Positions 60,147 through 64,000 of a DNA stretch of 64,000 bases are shown here, piece by piece. The notes beneath the pieces are model-generated. The model was not told where the DNA came from. It did no database searches and saw only the letters and a program-made list of their open reading frames with translations. The first letter of the stretch is position 1. Every line of letters begins with the position of its first letter. Source of the stretch: an uncultured Clostridia bacterium (lineage in GTDB: Bacteria; Bacillota; Clostridia; Christensenellales; Aristaeellaceae); NCBI GenBank assembly GCA_934675735.1, contig CAKURR010000001.1, positions 270,538 through 334,537 on the forward strand, given 5' to 3'. The position numbers and the translations under genes were made by a program.

Positions 60147-61886
60147 ATGAAAAAGCGCCCCATTGTCTTGCTGCTGCTCGTCATGCTGACCGTGTTCTTT
60201 ACGATTACGGCACCCGCTTTGGCCGATATTCAATCCAATATCCGCGTCTATCTGCGCCGGCTGCAAATTGAGGACACGCTGCGCATCACCGTCAAGGGGC
60301 AATACGCCACCGAGGACGGCCGCCTGTCCTTTTCCGACGGGGCAAAGCTGACCGTCGTGCTGCGCGGCAATCAGCTCGTTCTGCATACAGGCCAGACCGT
60401 CGTCGTCATGGGGGAGAGCATGAAGCTTGTCCGCTGCCAAAGCGATACGCCGAGCTATCTGCTTTTAAGCGACGGCACAGGCATGTACGAAGGCGATTTG
60501 GCGCTGGATATCAGCAGCAACGCCATTCGTCCCATCCTGACCATCAACGTGGAAGATTATCTGCTGGGCGTCGTTCCGTTTGAAATGGGCGATTCTTTCC
60601 CGCTCGAGGCGCTCAAGGCACAGGCCGTCACCGCACGAACCTACGCGCTGCGCAAAAGCGGTTCCTCCGGCGCGTATGACGTGGAGGACACCACCAACGA
60701 TCAGGCCTATCGCGGCAGAACGACCAACAGCCCGCTTTCCGAACAGGCCGTGACGGAAACGGCGGGGCTTTGCGGCGTATACCGCGGCGCGCTTGCCCAA
60801 TGTTTTTACTCGGCCAGCAACGGCGGGCAAACCGAACTGGGGCAGCACGTCTGGCCAACCTCCGATCCGGATGCCTACGGCTATATGGATATGCGTGACG
60901 ACCCGTACGATTTGGAAAACAGAAACAGTGTTGTCAAGCGTTACACGCTGCATAAAAAACCGGGCGAGAAGGGTATCGGCACTGCGTTGCATCAGGCGCT
61001 TGTGGAAGCGATGGCCCCGCAGCTGGCCGCTTTGGGCATTGAAGCCGACAGCGAACTGGTGCGTTTTGACGAAATTCAATCCGTGGAAGCCGTGACGCCG
61101 AAATTTGACGGCGATTCCCGCCTGATGACCGAATTGCGTTTTACGGTGAAAATCTCCACGCGAAGCTACACATTCCGCCAAACGCCGACTCCCGAAGCTT
61201 CGGCTGCGCCCACGCCTGACGAGTCTTTCGCCACACCCGCGCCGACGCAAACGCCCGCGCCGACCGCCACGCCGTCTTTTTCGCCGTATAAAAAGGTCAA
61301 AGACGCCGTCACCGTCACGCTCCCGATTTTTACAACCGGCGAACAGGCGATGGGGCTGAGCATCAACGTGGCGCAGAACGAAATGATTACGGTTTCGGAT
61401 ATCGGCTCCGACTTCATGATTGAATCCCGCCGCTTCGGGCACGGCGTGGGCATGAGCCAGCGCGGCGCGGAGCAGATGGCGCGTCAATACAATATGAATT
61501 ACGAACAGATTCTCGCGTTCTATTATCCTGGCATGGGGCTGGTTTCCTTTGATACGCAGAGCGCGCCGCTCCCGACGCTTGACGTGGAACTGATGGCCAC
61601 GCCTGCGCCCACGCCCAGCCCGACGCCGCGTCCGACGCTAATGCCCGTAACCGCAGAGAACCTGCCGGACGGCGCGTATGTGGCTTCCGTCACGAATATC
61701 GACGAGGATTCCACACTGAATCTGCGCGCGCAGCCCAACACGTCCGCCGACGTGCTCAGGCGGCTTTATAAAAACCAGAAGCTGATTGTACTGTCTGTCA
61801 GCAAGGACGGATGGGCGCATGTCAAAACAGATGTAATGGAAGGCTATGTACGCAGCGAATACCTCCAGGCGGAGGAAGATTCTTGA
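60147..61886 (+). CDS. Secreted SpoIID/LytB-domain protein with C-terminal SH3
   Basis: A 579 aa protein. A signal peptide (IVLLLLVMLTVFFTITAPALA) precedes a SpoIID/LytB domain with VEDYLLGVVPFEMGDSFPLE, ALKAQAVTARTYAL, CFYSASNGGQTE and, much later, FGHGVGMSQRGAEQMA. SpoIID-type lytic transglycosylases cleave denuded glycan strands of peptidoglycan during engulfment and germination. Between these last two blocks lies a Pro/Thr-rich stretch (about 345-385), and a second (about 475-500) precedes an SH3b domain (TLNLRAQPNTSADVLRRLYK). AACAAGGAGG precedes the ATG. Vegetative or sporulation role cannot be told apart. Confidence 0.9.
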   Translation: MKKRPIVLLLLVMLTVFFTITAPALADIQSNIRVYLRRLQIEDTLRITVKGQYATEDGRLSFSDGAKLTVVLRGNQLVLHTGQTVVVMGESMKLVRCQSDTPSYLLLSDGTGMYEGDLALDISSNAIRPILTINVEDYLLGVVPFEMGDSFPLEALKAQAVTARTYALRKSGSSGAYDVEDTTNDQAYRGRTTNSPLSEQAVTETAGLCGVYRGALAQCFYSASNGGQTELGQHVWPTSDPDAYGYMDMRDDPYDLENRNSVVKRYTLHKKPGEKGIGTALHQALVEAMAPQLAALGIEADSELVRFDEIQSVEAVTPKFDGDSRLMTELRFTVKISTRSYTFRQTPTPEASAAPTPDESFATPAPTQTPAPTATPSFSPYKKVKDAVTVTLPIFTTGEQAMGLSINVAQNEMITVSDIGSDFMIESRRFGHGVGMSQRGAEQMARQYNMNYEQILAFYYPGMGLVSFDTQSAPLPTLDVELMATPAPTPSPTPRPTLMPVTAENLPDGAYVASVTNIDEDSTLNLRAQPNTSADVLRRLYKNQKLIVLSVSKDGWAHVKTDVMEGYVRSEYLQAEEDS

Positions 61887-62019
61887 TTTTTTGACAACTG
61901 ACTGCACAAAAAAGAAACGAAAAGAAAGCAAAAGAGCGAGCCAATACGAGGTTTGGCACAGCTTAACGGCAAATCTTTCACAAAAGCCGCATTTCTTTTC
62001 AAAATTGGCAGGAAAAGCC

Positions 62020-62048
62020 TTGAAAAAAAGCGTAATTTTGAGTACAAT
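62020..62048 (+). promoter_or_regulatory. Promoter of gap
   Basis: TTGAAA, 17 bp, TACAAT, each one mismatch from consensus. The 5' leader is about 50 bases and shows no CggR-like operator that I recognise. Confidence 0.78.
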
Positions 62049-62105
62049 AGAGAGGGTATATCCCGCAAGTGAAACACTTGATAAAGTTTTAGGAGGAGAT
62101 TTCCA

Positions 62106-63158
62106 ATGGTTAGAGTTGCTATCAATGGCTTTGGCCGCATCGGCCGTCTTGCTTTCCGCCAGATGTTTGATGCCGAGGGTTATCAGGTTGTCGCTATCAA
62201 CGACCTGACCAGCCCGAAGATGCTGGCCCACCTGCTCAAGTATGATACCGCTCAGGGCTCCTACAAGTACAAGGACACCGTGAGCTCCAAAGAGCCGATC
62301 TTTGAAGAGGACGGCAAGACTGTGAAGGTGCCGGGCTCCATCACCGTCAACGGCAAAGAGATCACCATCTACGCCAAGCCGAAGGCGAACGAGCTGCCGT
62401 GGGGCGAGCTGGATGTTGACGTCGTGCTCGAGTGCACCGGCTTCTACACCAGCAAGGCCAAGGCGATGGCTCACATCGAAGCCGGCGCCAAGAAGGTCGT
62501 CATCTCCGCTCCGGCGGGCAACGATCTGCCGACCATCGTGTATTCCGTCAACGAGAACGTGCTGACCAAGGAAGATAAGGTTATCTCCGCGGCTTCCTGC
62601 ACCACCAACTGTCTCGCGCCGATGGCCAAGGCCCTGAACGATACCTATCCGATCGTTTCCGGCATCATGACCACCGTGCACGCCTACACCGGCGACCAGA
62701 TGATTCTGGACGGCCCGCAGCGCAAGGGCGACCTGCGTCGTGCCCGCGCCGGCGCGCAGAACATCGTTCCGAACAGCACCGGTGCTGCCAAGGCTATCGG
62801 CCTGGTTATTCCGGAGCTGAACGGCAAGCTCATCGGTTCTGCTCAGCGCGTTCCGGTTCCGACCGGCTCCACCACGATTCTCGTGGCCGTCGTGAAGGGC
62901 AAGGACGTCACCGTTGATTCCATCAACGCCGCGATGAAAGCCGCTTCTTCCGCTTCCTTCGGCTACAACACCGACCTGATCGTGTCCTCCGACGTCATCG
63001 GCATGACCTATGGCTCTCTGTTCGATGCGACCCAGACCATGGTCACCAAGATCGACGAGGAGACCTATCAGGTGCAGGTTGTGTCTTGGTATGACAACGA
63101 GAACAGCTACACCAGCCAGATGGTTCGCACCATCAAGTACTTTGCCGAGTTGGGCTAA
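62106..63158 (+). CDS. gap: Glyceraldehyde-3-phosphate dehydrogenase (type I)
   Basis: A 350 aa glycolytic enzyme. INGFGRIGRLAFR opens the Rossmann domain, ASCTTNCLAPMAK holds the catalytic Cys, and WYDNENSYTSQMVRTIKYFA ends the family. GGAGGAG precedes the ATG. Codon use is strongly biased (CTG, GGC, AAG), as expected for a highly expressed gene. It is flanked by its own promoter and terminator and not grouped with pgk or tpi in this window. Confidence 0.97.
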   Translation: MVRVAINGFGRIGRLAFRQMFDAEGYQVVAINDLTSPKMLAHLLKYDTAQGSYKYKDTVSSKEPIFEEDGKTVKVPGSITVNGKEITIYAKPKANELPWGELDVDVVLECTGFYTSKAKAMAHIEAGAKKVVISAPAGNDLPTIVYSVNENVLTKEDKVISAASCTTNCLAPMAKALNDTYPIVSGIMTTVHAYTGDQMILDGPQRKGDLRRARAGAQNIVPNSTGAAKAIGLVIPELNGKLIGSAQRVPVPTGSTTILVAVVKGKDVTVDSINAAMKAASSASFGYNTDLIVSSDVIGMTYGSLFDATQTMVTKIDEETYQVQVVSWYDNENSYTSQMVRTIKYFAELG

Positions 63159-63211
63159 TTGCTGACGCGGGGAAACAGTTTTCCGCCTAAGCGATTGTCA
63201 ATCAGGCAGTT

Positions 63212-63245
63212 AAAAGACAACGCGGCAAAACCGCGTTGTCTTTTT
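63212..63245 (+). terminator. Terminator of gap
   Basis: A 14 bp perfect stem AAAAGACAACGCGG / CCGCGTTGTCTTTT with a 5-base loop and T-run. Confidence 0.93.
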
Positions 63246-63281
63246 CTTTTCCATTTTTTGTATTTTTCTTTCGTTTTCGTA

Positions 63282-63311
63282 TTGACAAAAAAGTTGAAGC
63301 TGTGCTATAAT
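63282..63311 (+). promoter_or_regulatory. Promoter of the tRNA operon
   Basis: Perfect TTGACA and TATAAT, 18 bp apart. Confidence 0.9.
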
Positions 63312-63345
63312 ATGAATGTTCCGTTTGGAACAAAGTGAATAGTGT

Positions 63346-63430
<85 letters not shown>

Positions 63431-63436
63431 TTTTTT

Positions 63437-63523
63437 GCGGGAATGGCGGAATTGGCAGACGCGCTAGATTCAGGTTCTAGTGAAAGCAATTTCATGCAGG
63501 TTCAAGTCCTGTTTCCCGCACCA
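63437..63523 (+). tRNA. tRNA-Leu (CAG)
   Basis: 87 bases with acceptor stem GCGGGAA / TTCCCGC, anticodon stem CTAGA / TCTAG around loop TTCAGGT (anticodon CAG), a long variable arm, T arm with GGTTCAAGTCC and encoded CCA. It lies 6 bases after tRNA-Tyr in the same transcript. Confidence 0.96.
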
Positions 63524-63532
63524 AACCAGTAT

Positions 63533-63580
63533 AATCCGAACCAGATTTTCCAAATCGGAAATGGGTTCGGATTTTTTTTT
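63533..63580 (+). terminator. Terminator of the tRNA operon
   Basis: AATCCGAACC pairs with GGTTCGGATT, followed by nine T. The inner loop can form a further small pair. Confidence 0.9.
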
Positions 63581-63610
63581 ATCTTTCTGTCGCAAAGGTA
63601 TAACCCACTA

Positions 63611-63664
63611 GACCTTGCAAGCAAGGTCAATGTGCCAAGGGCTGAGATTCCTTGGGATCCTTGC
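63611..63664. repeat. Nested inverted repeats upstream of the GNAT gene
   Basis: GACCTTGC-AA-GCAAGGTC (63611-63628) is a perfect palindrome; CCAAGG (63635-63640) pairs with CCTTGG (63650-63655), and GCAAGG (63621-63626) could alternatively pair with CCTTGC (63659-63664). The region also contains a lone GGGCTGAGAT but not the rest of a TPP aptamer. No gene is seen in 63581-63772; an extended -10 box (TGGTATACT, 63728-63736) precedes the next gene. Confidence 0.6.
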
Positions 63665-63772
63665 GAAATAATGATACAGCAAAACAACCGCATTCTTCAT
63701 ATAGGGATATTCTTTCATTGAGGAATATGGTATACTTGGCTCAATAAATCGGAATTTGTGGAGGAAGCGCTT

Positions 63773-64000
63773 ATGTGCAAAGATATACAGATCAAGGAAG
63801 AGCGAATATCTTCAACGGAATATATTGAATTTCTAAAGCGCACGGATTTAGGGTCACAGTACCCGAAGGAACGGTTCGAGGAAAGGATAGCAAAGCTGGT
63901 TGACCATGTATCAATCAGTCTTATTGCAAGAAACAGGGATAATCAAATTGTCGGTGTCCTATTCGGATTGACCGACTATGCCTATTGGCTTTATGTAACT
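63773..64000 (+). CDS. GNAT-family acetyltransferase, truncated by the window edge
   Basis: The first 76 residues are in the window. MCKDIQIKEERISSTEYIEF is followed by SISLIARNRDNQIVGVLFGL, the beta3/beta4 hairpin of the GNAT fold, and TDYAYWLYVT. The acetyl-CoA-binding R/QxxGxG/A motif would lie beyond the edge. GGAGG lies 8 bases before the ATG. The gene is visibly richer in A and T, with A/T-ending codons, than its neighbours, suggesting acquisition from elsewhere. Substrate unknown. Confidence 0.78.
   Translation, partial: MCKDIQIKEERISSTEYIEFLKRTDLGSQYPKERFEERIAKLVDHVSISLIARNRDNQIVGVLFGLTDYAYWLYVT

Noticed and set aside
63635..63672. TPP riboswitch suggested by GGGCTGAGAT
   Set aside because: The GAACCTGA and GTAGGGA parts of the aptamer are absent; the bases are better explained as a simple inverted repeat.

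Overview
The window is chromosomal DNA from a GC-rich, endospore-forming member of the Bacillota, most likely an uncultured clostridial lineage. This rests on the spoIIAA-spoIIAB-sigF operon, CtsR/ClpC, SepF, DivIVA and YlmH, IreB-RuvX-DUF1292, a T-box leader, a TPP riboswitch and an ARG box. Genes are densely packed, many overlap at ATGA, and most promoters look like sigma-A promoters with 17-18 bp spacers. No rRNA operon, insertion sequence, prophage or CRISPR array is visible. Because the DNA is GC-rich, long spurious antisense reading frames are common and were left out.

Layout. 1-2.9 kb: minus-strand operon of ABC-F ATPase, uridine kinase and a truncated MFS transporter. 2.95-5.9 kb: ctsR-clpC behind a CtsR operator, without mcsA or mcsB. 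6.1-11.8 kb: O-antigen-ligase-like membrane protein, the DNA-repair pair MrfA/MrfB and a TPR protein. 11.9-16.2 kb (minus): clpB with its own CtsR-like operator, a SprT-like metalloprotein and an HTH/S24-like regulator. 16.3-23 kb: FRG-domain protein and a Ugp-type ABC importer with a cytoplasmic phosphodiesterase. 23.2-30.1 kb: the complete F-type ATP synthase operon atpIBEFHAGDC. 30.2-35 kb: class A penicillin-binding protein, spoIIA operon and a YlbJ-like membrane protein. 35-40 kb: yebC, a family 2 glycosyltransferase, rsmA and a secreted deacetylase/phosphodiester glycosidase fusion. 40-42.8 kb (minus): a membrane protein, thiT under a TPP riboswitch, and argF under an ARG box. 42.8-50.6 kb: shikimate kinase, NUDIX, THUMP/methyltransferase-like protein and the division cluster (HlyD-like, yggS, sepF, ylmH, divIVA), then DUF5665, lspA and an rluD-type gene. 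50.7-54 kb: PRC-barrel protein, small membrane protein, AI-2E family protein, ireB, ruvX-DUF1292 and a DUF1292 protein. 54-64 kb: T-box-controlled pheST, aroE, ppa, a class I amidotransferase, a SpoIID/SH3 protein, gap, tRNA-Tyr and tRNA-Leu, and a truncated GNAT gene.

Most of the window is core housekeeping, and no wholly new system is evident. The points that deserve a second look are these: a ClpC with almost no M-domain, sitting in an operon without McsA/McsB, together with a CtsR site on clpB; a c-subunit with two carboxylates, suggesting a sodium-driven ATP synthase; a secreted PIG-L deacetylase fused to a phosphodiester glycosidase; an FRG-domain gene upstream of a phosphodiester-type importer; an S24-like regulator with Arg where the catalytic Lys is expected; a RuvX-DUF1292 fusion; and a THUMP protein whose methyltransferase domain looks inactive.
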